This document shows positions 18,455-26,817 of a stretch of 64,000 nucleotides of DNA, one piece after another. Source of the stretch: CALGFI01 sp963786805 (lineage in GTDB: Bacteria; Actinomycetota; UBA4738; HRBIN12); assembly GCA_963786805.1 (NCBI GenBank), contig CAWBAK010000007.1:315080-379079 (forward strand), in the 5' to 3' direction. The position numbers and the translations under genes are program-made. Below the pieces are notes generated by a model. The model worked only from the letters and a program-made list of their open reading frames with translations, was not told the origin of the DNA and ran no database searches. Numbering within the stretch: the stretch's first letter is position 1; every line of letters begins with the position of its first letter.

Positions 18455-20722
18455 ATGGACCCGCGGGCCTTCCTCACCTCGCTCGAACGTGAGGACTCGT
18501 TCGTCCACGTCCGCGAGCTCCCCGCGCGGCCGAGCGACCCTGGCCCGTTCCCCGAGGACATCCCCGCGCTCGTCGTCGACCGCCTCGGCCTGATCGGCAT
18601 CACGGGGCTGTACGCGCACCAGCGGGCCGCGCTCGACGCGGTGCGCTCGGGCCGGAACGTGGTCGTCGCCACCGGGACGGCGTCGGGGAAGACGCTCGTC
18701 TACAACCTCGCGTTCGCGGCGGAGGCGGTGAACGACCAGAAACGGACCGCCCTGTACCTGTTCCCGACGAAGGCGCTCGCCCGCGACCAGCTGCGCCAGG
18801 TTCGCGAGCTGAAGCTGCCCCAGGTCCGCGCCTCCGTGTACGACGGCGACACGCCCAGGGCCGAGCGGCCGCTCATCCGCAGGAACGCGAACCTCGTGAT
18901 GTCGAACCCCGACATGCTGCACGCCTCGGTCCTGCCGGACCATCCGCGATGGGCCGACTTCTTCCTGCGGCTGTCGCTCGTCGTCGTCGACGAGGCGCAC
19001 GTCGCGCGCGGCGTGTTCGGCTCGCACGTCGCGCACGTGCTGCGCCGGCTCCGGCGTTTGGTCGCGCACTACGGCGGAGATCCGCGCTTCGTCCTGGCGA
19101 GCGCCACCGTCGGCAACCCGGCCGAGCTCGCGGAACGGCTGGTCGGCCTGCCGTTCGACCAGGTGACCGAGGACGCCTCGCCCACCGGCGAGAAGCTGTT
19201 CGCCCTCATGAACCCGCCGATCATCGACGAGGAGTCCGGCGCCCGGCGCAGCGCGCTCACCGAGGCGTCCCAGCTCATCGCGCAGATGGCCGAGTCCGGG
19301 ATCAAGTCGATCGGGTTCACGCGGTCCCGCCGGGCCGCGGAGCTCCTGGCCGAGTTCGCGCGCCGCGAGCTCGACCCCGAACTGCGGTCCAAGGTCAAGG
19401 CGTATCGCGCCGGCTACCTCGCCGAGGACCGGCGCGAGCTCGAACGCAAGCTCGCGAACGACGAGCTGATCGCGGTCGCGGCGACGAACGCCCTCGAGCT
19501 GGGGATCGACATCGGCTCGCTCGACGCGGCGGTGCTCGTCGGCTATCCGGGGACCCGCGCCTCGATGTGGCAGCAGGCCGGACGCGCCGGACGCCGGAGC
19601 GGCGGGTCGCTGGCGGTGCTCGTCGCGCAGGACGACCCACTCGACCAGTTCCTCGTGACGCACCCGGCCGACCTGTTCGACAAGCCGCCGGAGGCCGCGG
19701 TCGTGGACCCGACGAATCCGTTCGTGCTCGAACCGCACCTCGCGTGCGCGGCGCGCGAGTACCCGCTCTCGGACGAGGAGGTCGACGCGTACTGGCCGGA
19801 CGCGGGGGATGCGCTCTCGCGGCTCGAGGCGCGTGGCGAGATCGCGCGCCGGCGGAACCTCTGGCACCACAAGGGACGCGAGATGCCGCACCGCACCGTG
19901 GACCTGCGCAGCACCGGCGGTCACACGTTCTCCATCGTGATCGCGGAGACCGGGGAGCTGCTCGGCACCGTGGACGAGTCCCGCGCGTACACACAGGTGC
20001 ATCCGGGGGCGGTCTACCTGCATCAGGGCGAGCAGTTCGAGGTGCTCGAGCTCGACCTCACCGGCCATGCCGCGCTCGTCGCGCGGAGCGATCCGGACTA
20101 CTACACGCAGGCGAGAGACACGACGGACATCCTCGTCGAGTCGGTGGACGAGGAGGGCGTGACGGGCGGAGGCGTTCCCGCGTTCTACGGAACGGTGCAC
20201 GTGACGAACCAGGTCGTCGCGTTCGCGCGCAAGATGGTCGCGACGGGCGAGATCCTCGACGTCACGCCGCTCGCGCTCCCCCCGCAGACGCTGGAGACCA
20301 AGGCGGTGTGGTGGGCGATCCCGCCCGAGACGATCCATCGCGCGGCGATCAAGGAGAGCGCGCTGCCCGGCGCGGCCCACGCGGCCGAACACGCCGCGAT
20401 CGGGCTGCTGCCGCTCGTCGCCACGTGCGATCGCTGGGACGTCGGCGGCGTCTCGACGGCGTACCACCCCGACACGGGCTCGTGCGCGATCTTCGTGTAC
20501 GACGGCTACCCCGGCGGGGCGGGGATCACCGAGCGCGGATACCGAACCGCGGAGCGGTGGCTCGACGCCACCCTCGAGACCGTCCGGAACTGCCCGTGCC
20601 CGCACGGCTGCCCCTCGTGCGTCCAGTCGCCGAAGTGCGGGAACGGCAACGAGCCGCTCGACAAGGCCGCTGCGGTAGCGTTGTTGGCTGCGATGCTCGG
20701 GACTCAAGTAGCGAAGCGGTAG
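18455..20722 (+). CDS. MrfA/YprA-like DEAH-box helicase with C-terminal zinc domain
   Basis: A 755-residue superfamily 2 helicase. Motif I is VVVATGTASGKTLVYNL with Lys79, motif II is VVVDEAHVARG, motif III LASATVGNP, and motif VI QQAGRAGRRSG. The C-terminal DUF1998 region carries a Cys cluster at residues 713-728 (C-x-C-x3-C-x2-C-x5-C) that binds metal in MrfA, the Bacillus mitomycin-repair helicase. A role in DNA repair of crosslinks is therefore likely by family. ATG at 18455 is chosen; in-frame sequence before it belongs to the antiporter. The last five codons lie inside copy 3 of the short repeat. Confidence 0.9.
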   Translation: MDPRAFLTSLEREDSFVHVRELPARPSDPGPFPEDIPALVVDRLGLIGITGLYAHQRAALDAVRSGRNVVVATGTASGKTLVYNLAFAAEAVNDQKRTALYLFPTKALARDQLRQVRELKLPQVRASVYDGDTPRAERPLIRRNANLVMSNPDMLHASVLPDHPRWADFFLRLSLVVVDEAHVARGVFGSHVAHVLRRLRRLVAHYGGDPRFVLASATVGNPAELAERLVGLPFDQVTEDASPTGEKLFALMNPPIIDEESGARRSALTEASQLIAQMAESGIKSIGFTRSRRAAELLAEFARRELDPELRSKVKAYRAGYLAEDRRELERKLANDELIAVAATNALELGIDIGSLDAAVLVGYPGTRASMWQQAGRAGRRSGGSLAVLVAQDDPLDQFLVTHPADLFDKPPEAAVVDPTNPFVLEPHLACAAREYPLSDEEVDAYWPDAGDALSRLEARGEIARRRNLWHHKGREMPHRTVDLRSTGGHTFSIVIAETGELLGTVDESRAYTQVHPGAVYLHQGEQFEVLELDLTGHAALVARSDPDYYTQARDTTDILVESVDEEGVTGGGVPAFYGTVHVTNQVVAFARKMVATGEILDVTPLALPPQTLETKAVWWAIPPETIHRAAIKESALPGAAHAAEHAAIGLLPLVATCDRWDVGGVSTAYHPDTGSCAIFVYDGYPGGAGITERGYRTAERWLDATLETVRNCPCPHGCPSCVQSPKCGNGNEPLDKAAAVALLAAMLGTQVAKR

Positions 20723-20723
20723 C
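20703..20723 (+). repeat. Short dispersed repeat, copy 3
   Basis: The sequence CTCAAGTAGCGAAGCGGTAG differs from copy 2 by a single base. Here the repeat supplies the final codons and TAG stop of the helicase, which suggests that the element moved into or replaced the gene's 3' end. Confidence 0.5.
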
Positions 20724-20726
20724 CCA

Positions 20727-20757
20727 GGAGGGAGCTTCGCGGAGCGAAGGTCCCTCC
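20727..20757. terminator. Hairpin terminator after helicase
   Basis: GGAGGGA pairs with TCCCTCC and the inner CTTCGC pairs with GCGAAG around a GGA loop, with a single G-G mismatch between the two stem parts. There is no T-run, as is usual for very GC-rich actinobacterial terminators. Confidence 0.6.
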
Positions 20758-20778
20758 AGAACATGGGAGGAGTTGGGG

Positions 20779-21267
20779 TTGAAGGAGCTTTACGTCGCCG
20801 TGGTCGGGCCCTCGGCCGGGACGCCGGCCGAGCTCGCGATCGGCGAAGCGGTCGGACGGCTAGTCGCGGAGGCCGGCGCGGTGCTGGTCTGCGGGGGCAT
20901 GGGCGGTGTCATGGAGGCCGCGGCCGGCGGCGCGATGAAGGCCGGCGGCAAGACGGTCGGCATCCTGCCCACCTCGTCGCGCCTGGAGGGCAATCCCTAC
21001 CTCACGGTCGCCGTCGCCACCGGCATGGGCGAGGCCCGGAACGCGATCGTCGTGCGGACCGCCGACGTGGTGATCGCGGTGCACGGCGAGTTCGGCACGC
21101 TCTCCGAGATCGCCCTCGCGCTCAAGATGGGCAGGCCGGTCGTGGGGCTCGGGACGTGGGAGCTTCGCAAGGCGGGCGAGTCCGTGGACGCCGTCGTGCG
21201 GGCGACCTCGGCCGAGGACGCGGTCGCGAGAGCGCTCCAGCTCGCCGCGGAGGCGCGGGAGTCCTGA
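20779..21267 (+). CDS. TIGR00725/LOG-like nucleotide-binding Rossmann protein
   Basis: A 162-residue single-domain Rossmann protein related to the LOG (cytokinin phosphoribohydrolase) and DprA-like superfamily. The motif GGMGGVMEAAAGGAMKAGGK is the family's GG-x-x-GvMea signature and HGEFGTLSEIALALKMGRPV matches its second conserved block (usually G-G-x-GT). Members are often mislabelled lysine decarboxylases; the small TIGR00725 group has no settled function. TTG at 20779 is used because GGGAGGAG lies just upstream and the strand MKELYVAVVGPSAG starts there. Confidence 0.8.
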   Translation: MKELYVAVVGPSAGTPAELAIGEAVGRLVAEAGAVLVCGGMGGVMEAAAGGAMKAGGKTVGILPTSSRLEGNPYLTVAVATGMGEARNAIVVRTADVVIAVHGEFGTLSEIALALKMGRPVVGLGTWELRKAGESVDAVVRATSAEDAVARALQLAAEARES

Positions 21268-21306
21268 GGGAGCCCGGCCGCACCGGTGGGCCGGCGGGTC
21301 CAAACG

Positions 21307-21735
21307 TCAGGGGATCGTGAGACGCCCGTTCGCGTCGATCGGGAAGGACGGGTTGTGCGCGACCTCCCAGGGATGGCCATCGGGATCGGCGAAGTAGCCC
21401 GAGTACCCGCCCCACTCCGTCTTCCCGAGCGGCTTCAGGACCTGCGCGCCTGCGGCCACAGCCCGTGCGAAAAGCTCGTCCGCCTCGGCCTCGGATCCGA
21501 CGTTGATCGCGAACGTCACGCCGTCGAACGCGGTCCGGCCACCGGGCTCGATCCCCGCGTCGGCGGCGAGCGCATCCCGGCCGAACAACCCGAGGTACGA
21601 GTGCGGCGTGCGGAACCAGACGATCTCGTCCTGCGAGGACTCGGCGCGCTCGAGACCCATGGCCTCGTAGAACGCCGAGGCGCGAGCGATGTCGTCGACG
21701 CCGAGGGTGACGATCCCGAGTACGGCGGCGGTCAT
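21307..21735 (-). CDS. VOC-superfamily (glyoxalase-like) protein
   Basis: A 142-residue vicinal-oxygen-chelate protein. Two beta-alpha-beta-beta-beta modules are visible, starting with LGIVTLGVDDIARASAFYEAMGLE and ending with GKTEWGGYSGYFADPDGHPWEVAHNP, the typical VOC C-terminal signature. Such proteins are metal-dependent isomerases, dioxygenases or resistance proteins; the substrate cannot be told. ATG at 21735. It converges with the LOG-like gene, with only 39 bases between the two stops. Confidence 0.82.
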   Translation of the reverse strand: MTAAVLGIVTLGVDDIARASAFYEAMGLERAESSQDEIVWFRTPHSYLGLFGRDALAADAGIEPGGRTAFDGVTFAINVGSEAEADELFARAVAAGAQVLKPLGKTEWGGYSGYFADPDGHPWEVAHNPSFPIDANGRLTIP

Positions 21736-21801
21736 CGGTGCCTCCTTCTTCGTCGTTCGGAACGGACAGGCTAGCGCCGGAGCCCGACGGGCCGGGCGTG
21801 A

Positions 21802-22993
21802 TCAGCTCATGGCGCCGGCGAACGGGTACGGCGCCACGACGCGGAGCCCGTCGTCCGTGACCACGACGACGTCTCCCAGCTTCACGCCATCGCGCGCTCC
21901 GAGCTCACCGGCGTAGAGCTCGAGGCAGAGCACCATGCCCGGCTCGATGACCCGGTCCGGGTTCGGCTGAGGATCGACGGGATACGCGACGCTCGGTCCC
22001 TCCTCCTCCAGACCGAGCCCGTGGACCATCACCTCGTATCGCTGCGCGAGGAACCGTTCGGGGAGCGATGGTGCGCGCTCCGAGATCTCCGTGCACGACA
22101 TCCCGGGGCGCACGAGCTCGCGCATCCCGGTCAGCCACTCGAGGGCCGCCGCGTAGACGTCTCGTTGCTGCGGTGTGGGCTCACCGTCGCCGCAGAGGAA
22201 CGTGCGCGAGACGCACAGGAAACAACCTTCGATCCCGACGGTGTCCGTGTCGACGTACACGAGGTCGCCGGATTCGAGCACCCGGGCGGTCGCCTCGGCG
22301 CGCCACGGGTTCGTGTTCGGACCCGAGGCGACCGTATTCGTCGCGAGGTACTCGCCTCCATCGCGTAACAGATTCTCCGAGAGCGTGGCGACCAGGTCGC
22401 GCTCGCGAACGCCCGGGACGATCGCGTCCTCGAAGGCGGCGAGCATCCGCATCACGATCGCGCCGTTGAGGTCGAACAGCGCGATCTCCTCGGGCGTCTT
22501 GACCTCGCGCGCGGCTCGGGTCACCGGTGCCGCGTCGACGATGGCCGCGCCCGCGCGCTCGAGCGCGAGCAGCCCGGGTGTCCCGAGACGGTCGAGCGCG
22601 ACGCGGTCTCCTCGCAGACCGAGCTCGTGCGATCGCCGAGATCGTCTCGGCGGCCCATCCCGTCGCCTCCTCGTTCGCGCGATCGATGAACTCCCACGAG
22701 CGCATCGGCCGGACGTCCGCGGCCGCCAGGCGGGATCGGTGGATCGAGTTCGGGTGCTCGAACAGGATCGGCGTGCCCTCCGCGGGCACGAGCGCACACC
22801 GCACGAACGTGCTCATGCTCCAGACGGGCATCGCTGACCCGCCGGTCGCGTACCGGATGTTGGGCTCGTTGAACAGGAGGCAGACCTCGACGTCGCGATC
22901 ACGCATCGACGCCTGGAGACGTTCGAGGCGGCCCATCCGCAGCGCTCGGAGGTCGATCCCTTCGACGTCATCCACGGCGCGAATCCTAGACAT
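21802..22993 (-). CDS. M24/DddP-like pita-bread-fold protein with two altered metal ligands (one frameshift)
   Basis: A roughly 396-residue protein of the M24 creatinase/Xaa-Pro peptidase fold; its motifs look closest to the DddP-like branch. The N-terminal domain (LERLQASMRDRDVEVCLLFN) leads into the catalytic domain. The metal region reads YVDTDTVGIEG then CVSRTF where the family usually has D-I-S/T-R-T, so one Asp ligand is Cys. HGLGLEEEGPSVAYP and PGMVLCLELY keep His and Glu. The last ligand segment reads GVKLGDVVVVT, with Gly where Glu is expected. An extra base near 22627 breaks the frame (repair gives AIAELGLRGDRVALDRLG). Catalysis is doubtful with two ligands missing. Confidence 0.8.
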
Positions 22994-23037
22994 CGGTCCG
23001 CTTGCGCGGATGCGGGGTCGAGTCGCAGGATGGGACC

Positions 23038-23238
23038 ATGCCGAAGGTCTGGGGTCTCTCGAAGGAGCAGGCGAACTACCGGCCGGCTCCCAAGCCCGGG
23101 GTCCGGTGCCAGGTCTGCGCGTTCATGCTCCCCCGGCTCGCGATCGGCGGCTGCCGCTTCGTGCGCGGTGTGATCCATGCCTCGGACACCTGCGACGAGT
23201 TCACACCGGCGACCAAGGACACCGCCGCGTCCGGGTAG
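23038..23238 (+). CDS. Small four-cysteine protein (HiPIP-like Cys pattern)
   Basis: A 66-residue protein with cysteines arranged C-x2-C (RCQVCAF), then C in GGCRFVRGVI and C in DTCDEF. The spacing and the G-x-I-x(4)-C ending resemble small proteins with high-potential iron-sulfur or zinc sites. I cannot distinguish the two. No signal peptide is visible. ATG at 23038 begins 44 bases from the divergent M24-like gene. It has its own short transcription unit, since the next gene points the other way. Confidence 0.6.
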   Translation: MPKVWGLSKEQANYRPAPKPGVRCQVCAFMLPRLAIGGCRFVRGVIHASDTCDEFTPATKDTAASG

Positions 23239-23254
23239 CAACGCGCAGGAACGC

Positions 23255-23722
23255 TCACTCCGGTCGGAGCTCGTACTCGAGCTCGTCGTGGATCTCGACC
23301 CCACGGGCGCCGAGGAGCGGGATCTCCGGCTTCGTTAGGCGAGCGCGATCGACCGCGCCCTCGTCGACCCCGACGAGCGTGAAACCCTGCCGTTCGTAGA
23401 ACCGCTGCGCGCGAACGTTGTCGTTCGTCGTGATCAGCCAGATCCGTCGAGCACCGAGCCCCTTCACGGCGCCGATCAACGCCGTGCCGATCCCTCGCCC
23501 CTCCTCGAATGCGTCGATCGTGACGATCTCGCACGCGTCGCCCTCGAGGACGTACGTGAGCAGGCCGACAGGACCGCCCTCCTCCTCGGCAACGAACCCC
23601 GGAAGCAGCGCGGGCTCGTACACGGTCCCGTGGGCGACGACGATCTCCGAGCCCCACCGCTCGCGGATCGTCGAGCGAACCCATCCCCGTTCGTCCTCGC
23701 GGAGGGGCCGGACGTCGATCAC
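23255..23722 (-). CDS. GNAT-family N-acetyltransferase
   Basis: A 155-residue acetyltransferase. The acetyl-CoA binding loop is EEGRGIGTALIGAVKGLGAR, preceded by CEIVTIDAF, and the C-terminal motif is NDNVRAQRFYERQGFTLVGV, typical of small-molecule GNATs. GTG at 23722 overlaps the stop of the upstream flippase gene (GTGA), so the two are translationally coupled. Substrate unknown; linkage to a flippase could point to modification of an envelope sugar or amine, which is inference. Confidence 0.85.
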   Translation of the reverse strand: MIDVRPLREDERGWVRSTIRERWGSEIVVAHGTVYEPALLPGFVAEEEGGPVGLLTYVLEGDACEIVTIDAFEEGRGIGTALIGAVKGLGARRIWLITTNDNVRAQRFYERQGFTLVGVDEGAVDRARLTKPEIPLLGARGVEIHDELEYELRPE

Positions 23723-25278
23723 GCTGTGGAACGGCCGCGCCGCAGAGCCTTCCGAGCCATCACGAGCACCACCGTGCGCTCGTGCTCGGGAAGGCCGAAC
23801 GCCACGAGGGCGGCCACGTACGCGAGACTCCCGGCGCCGAACGACACGAGCAGGTCGAGGAGCCACTTCTCGGCCGGCATGATCGCGTGTGCGAGCGCCA
23901 TCACGATCCCACCCGCGGCGGCGGCGGGCGCGAGCCGGAGATAGCCGGCATCGAACGGCCAGATCCCGAGGAACCGGCGGACGAGCATCAGGCGAGCGAT
24001 CGCGCTCACCGTGAGCGTCGCCGCCTGCGCGATCGCGGCGCCTTCGATCCCCAGCGCCTCCGGCCGCGCGAGGGCGAGCGCGAGCACGACGTCGATCGCG
24101 AACCCACCCGCGTACACGAGGAGGTCCCAACCGGTCCGGCCGGCCATGATCAGGATGAACCCGACCGTGCCGACCATCACCGGGACGATCATCCCGACGA
24201 TCAGGATCCGCAGCGCGGTCTCGCCCTGGACGAACTCGCCGCCGAAGATCCGCAGGACCGGACCGGGAAGGACGGCCAGCAGGAGCAGCACCGGGATCGT
24301 CGCGGCGAGCGTCCATCGCGTCACCTGCTTGTAGAGGCCGTCGAGGCGATCGGTCTCGCCCCGGTGGTGCAGGTCGGCGACGAACGGACTGAACGTGAGC
24401 GAGACCGACGTGAGGAACAGGAACAGCGACTGTCCCGCTCGGAGCACCGCGCCGTAGACACCGGTCGCGGCGGCCCCGGCCGGTCCCTGGTCGCTCCACA
24501 GGAGCGAGAGCACGAAGAAGTCGGTCCAGAAGATCAGCTGGCTGAACAGCGTCGCCGGTGCCCGCAGCGCGCCGAAACGCAGGAGCGATCCGAACCGTTC
24601 CTCGGGGATGCCGTCGCCCACGGCGGCGCCGGAGAACCGCGACTGCTCCTTCTGCCAGCCGTACCACGCGATCGCGAGGGCCAGCGCCCACGAGGCGGAG
24701 AAGGCCGCCGACGCGACGTCCGGCGTGTCCTGCAGCGCGGACCAGAACGCGAGCGTGAACGCGATCCATCCGATCGGCTGCGCGATCCACTGCGCGTACA
24801 GCGTGAACCGCATGATCTTCAGTCCGCGGGTGGCGCCCATGTACGTGAACGCGAGCGCGCCGGCCGGGATCGCGACGGCGGCCGCGCGGAAGGCGCCCTC
24901 GGCGGCCTCGGGCCTTCCGCTGAACGCGTCGGCGAGGGTCGGCGCCAGGAGGAAGACGGCGAGCCCGAACGGGAACGAGATGGCGGCCGCGATCGCCACG
25001 GAACGCCGCACCAGGCCGCGCGCCCGAGCCGCCTGGCCGCGTCCCACGAGGATCGCGACGAGGCGAACGTTCGCGACGTCCATGCCGAACCGCGTCGCGG
25101 CCGCCGCGATGAACGCGAACTGCGTGGCCAACGTGACGACGCCGAACCCCTCGTCGCCGAGGCGGCGCGTCATGATGACCTGTGCCGCGAAGGTGGCGAG
25201 GGCCCCGATCGCCAGACCGAGCACGTTCTGCCCGGTGTTCCCAAGGATGATCCGCTGGTCGCGGGCCGGCTCGTCCAC
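23719..25278 (-). CDS. Polysaccharide-biosynthesis flippase (MOP superfamily, Wzx-like)
   Basis: A 519-residue polytopic membrane protein with about 12-14 helices, of the oligosaccharide/lipid-linked-sugar flippase group. The start NTGQNVLGLAIGALATFAAQ and the following MTRRLGDEGFGVVTLA are characteristic (family pattern R-x-L-G-x-x-x-F/Y-G). The C-terminal half contains LRILIVGMIVPVMVGTVGF. It should move lipid-linked oligosaccharides across the membrane. GTG at 25278 is chosen because upstream codons look non-coding. No glycosyltransferases lie nearby, so the substrate is open. Confidence 0.82.
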   Translation of the reverse strand: MDEPARDQRIILGNTGQNVLGLAIGALATFAAQVIMTRRLGDEGFGVVTLATQFAFIAAAATRFGMDVANVRLVAILVGRGQAARARGLVRRSVAIAAAISFPFGLAVFLLAPTLADAFSGRPEAAEGAFRAAAVAIPAGALAFTYMGATRGLKIMRFTLYAQWIAQPIGWIAFTLAFWSALQDTPDVASAAFSASWALALAIAWYGWQKEQSRFSGAAVGDGIPEERFGSLLRFGALRAPATLFSQLIFWTDFFVLSLLWSDQGPAGAAATGVYGAVLRAGQSLFLFLTSVSLTFSPFVADLHHRGETDRLDGLYKQVTRWTLAATIPVLLLLAVLPGPVLRIFGGEFVQGETALRILIVGMIVPVMVGTVGFILIMAGRTGWDLLVYAGGFAIDVVLALALARPEALGIEGAAIAQAATLTVSAIARLMLVRRFLGIWPFDAGYLRLAPAAAAGGIVMALAHAIMPAEKWLLDLLVSFGAGSLAYVAALVAFGLPEHERTVVLVMARKALRRGRSTA

Positions 25279-25367
25279 GCGCGCAGTATCGCAGCGGCCG
25301 GACGGCCGACCGGGTAGCGTCGGCGTTCGCCACACGGAACGCAACTCGAACCGACACGGAGGTGGAG

Positions 25368-25736
25368 ATGGACGAAGGAGCGGCGCTCGAACGAGGACGG
25401 CAGCGGATGCTCGAGATCCACGGCGAGCGGTCCCTCGCCACGATCGAGGGACTCGGCGACCTCGGCCGGATGGTCCTCGAGGTCGCCTACGGCGACGTGT
25501 ACTCGCGCCCGGGTCTGGCGCTTCGCGACCGGCAGATCGCAACGGTTGCGGTGCTCGTGGCGCTCGGCCGCTCGTCCCAGCTGCCGATCCACCTTCGCTC
25601 GTCGCTGAAGGCCGGTCTCAGCGTCGAGGAGCTGCAGGAAGTCATCCTCCAGACGGCCGTGCTCGCCGGCTTCCCGCCGGCGCTGAACGCGTGGTCCACG
25701 CTGAAGACGATCGCGGGCGACCCCGACGGAGCGTGA
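25368..25736 (+). CDS. Carboxymuconolactone decarboxylase-family protein
   Basis: A 122-residue protein of the CMD/PcaC-like fold: LALRDRQIATVAVLVALGRS, HLRSSLKAGLSVEELQEVI and LQTAVLAGFPPALNAWSTLK match the family. It has no CxxC, so it is a PcaC-type and not an AhpD-type peroxidase member. PcaC acts in protocatechuate degradation, but many stand-alone members have unknown substrates. ATG at 25368 has GGAGG upstream. The stop overlaps a GTG of the following frame. Confidence 0.82.
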   Translation: MDEGAALERGRQRMLEIHGERSLATIEGLGDLGRMVLEVAYGDVYSRPGLALRDRQIATVAVLVALGRSSQLPIHLRSSLKAGLSVEELQEVILQTAVLAGFPPALNAWSTLKTIAGDPDGA

Positions 25737-25812
25737 CGTCGCCGCCGTTCGGCGAGCCCGGGTCGGCGCGCAGCTCCTGCACCGCCCCTCGTCTCGCGGC
25801 GTTCCCGAGCTC

Positions 25813-26781
25813 GTGGAGCGCCTGGTCGGCGTCCAGGCGCAGCTCCCGTCGACCGTGCCACTTGCCCTGCGAGCCCGAACCAGGAACCCGGCTCGTGCCG
25901 ACGTGCGCCCCGGGCTCGAGACGGATCGTTCCGTCGTCCGGACCTGGGCGATGCGCGGAACGCTGCACCTCGTGCTTGCAGAGGACGTCCGATGGCTGAC
26001 GAGGATGCTCGCTCCAGGCCAGCTGATCGGAGCGCGGCGGCGGCTCGCTCAGCTCGGCGTCGACCAACCCGATGCGGCGATCCGGCACCTCGAACGAGCA
26101 CTTTCGGACGGCCCGCTGACCCGAGGCGAGGCCGCCGAGCGACTACGGGAACGAGGCGTTCCGTTGGACGGGCAGGCCGCGTATCACCTCCTCCGATTCG
26201 CCGCGCTGGCCGGACTCGTCTGCTTCGGCCCGCAGCGCGACGGCGAGAACGCGTTCGTCCTGCTCGACGACTGGATCCCCGACCGCGGCGATGACGGGCG
26301 TGACGAGACCGAGCTCGCGCGGCGATACCTGCTCGCGCACGCGCCGGCGAGCGCAGACGACTTCGCCGCGTGGTCCGGCCTCGGCACGCGAGCCGCGCGG
26401 CAAGCGTTTCAGGACCTCGCTCCCGAGTTGGCGAGGGCGCCGGGCGGGACGTTCCGCCCCCGGGCGCGGAGGTCCGCGACCCCCGCGGACGTCGTCCGGC
26501 TGATCCCGGCCTTCGACCCGTACCTCCTCGGATGGCGAGACCGCTCGTTCGCCGTGCCCGCCCGGTACGCGAAGGAGGTGAACCGGGGCGGCGGCTGGGT
26601 CCGCGGCGTCGCCCTCGTCGACGGCAGGGCGGTGGCCACCTGGACGATCGACCGTGGCGGGGCGGGAGCGCGCGTCCGACTCCGCCCGTTCGGGCGTCTG
26701 CCTCGCTCATCCGCCCTCGACGCGGAGATCCGCAACGTCGAGCGGTTCCTCGCGGTCTCCGGCACGGTTGATGGGTCGTAG
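25813..26781 (+). CDS. Winged-helix DNA-binding protein, AlkZ-like (HTH_42), 5' end unresolved
   Basis: A protein of the AlkZ/YcaQ-type winged-helix family, some members of which are DNA glycosylases that unhook crosslinks. Typical blocks are LVGVQAQLPSTVPLALRART, VVRTWAMRGTLHLVLAEDVR, LTRGEAAERLRERGV and FDPYLLGWRDRS. AlkZ has a QxQ or QxD catalytic motif; VQAQ is present here. Conserved sequence continues upstream of 25813 in the same frame (VAAVRRARVGAQLLHRP, from about 25735) without a start codon, so the true N-terminus probably begins at the GTG at 25733 and a base is missing or extra nearby. Expected full length is about 350 residues. Confidence 0.75.
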   Translation: MERLVGVQAQLPSTVPLALRARTRNPARADVRPGLETDRSVVRTWAMRGTLHLVLAEDVRWLTRMLAPGQLIGARRRLAQLGVDQPDAAIRHLERALSDGPLTRGEAAERLRERGVPLDGQAAYHLLRFAALAGLVCFGPQRDGENAFVLLDDWIPDRGDDGRDETELARRYLLAHAPASADDFAAWSGLGTRAARQAFQDLAPELARAPGGTFRPRARRSATPADVVRLIPAFDPYLLGWRDRSFAVPARYAKEVNRGGGWVRGVALVDGRAVATWTIDRGGAGARVRLRPFGRLPRSSALDAEIRNVERFLAVSGTVDGS

Positions 26782-26817
26782 GCCTCAGGCGGTTCGCCGC
26801 GGTGCGAGCGGATCGCG

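Noticed and set aside
17786..20722. Apparent antiporter/helicase fusion
   Set aside because: A missing base near 18365 hides the antiporter stop at 18412; the helicase has its own ATG at 18455.
17759..20764. A 3-kb open frame on the minus strand opposite the helicase
   Set aside because: Arg-rich, motif-free translation; the plus strand encodes a complete helicase.
25733..25812. GTG at 25733 as firm start of the AlkZ-like gene
   Set aside because: It overlaps the previous stop attractively, but is not in frame with the conserved N-terminal sequence, so the start was left open.
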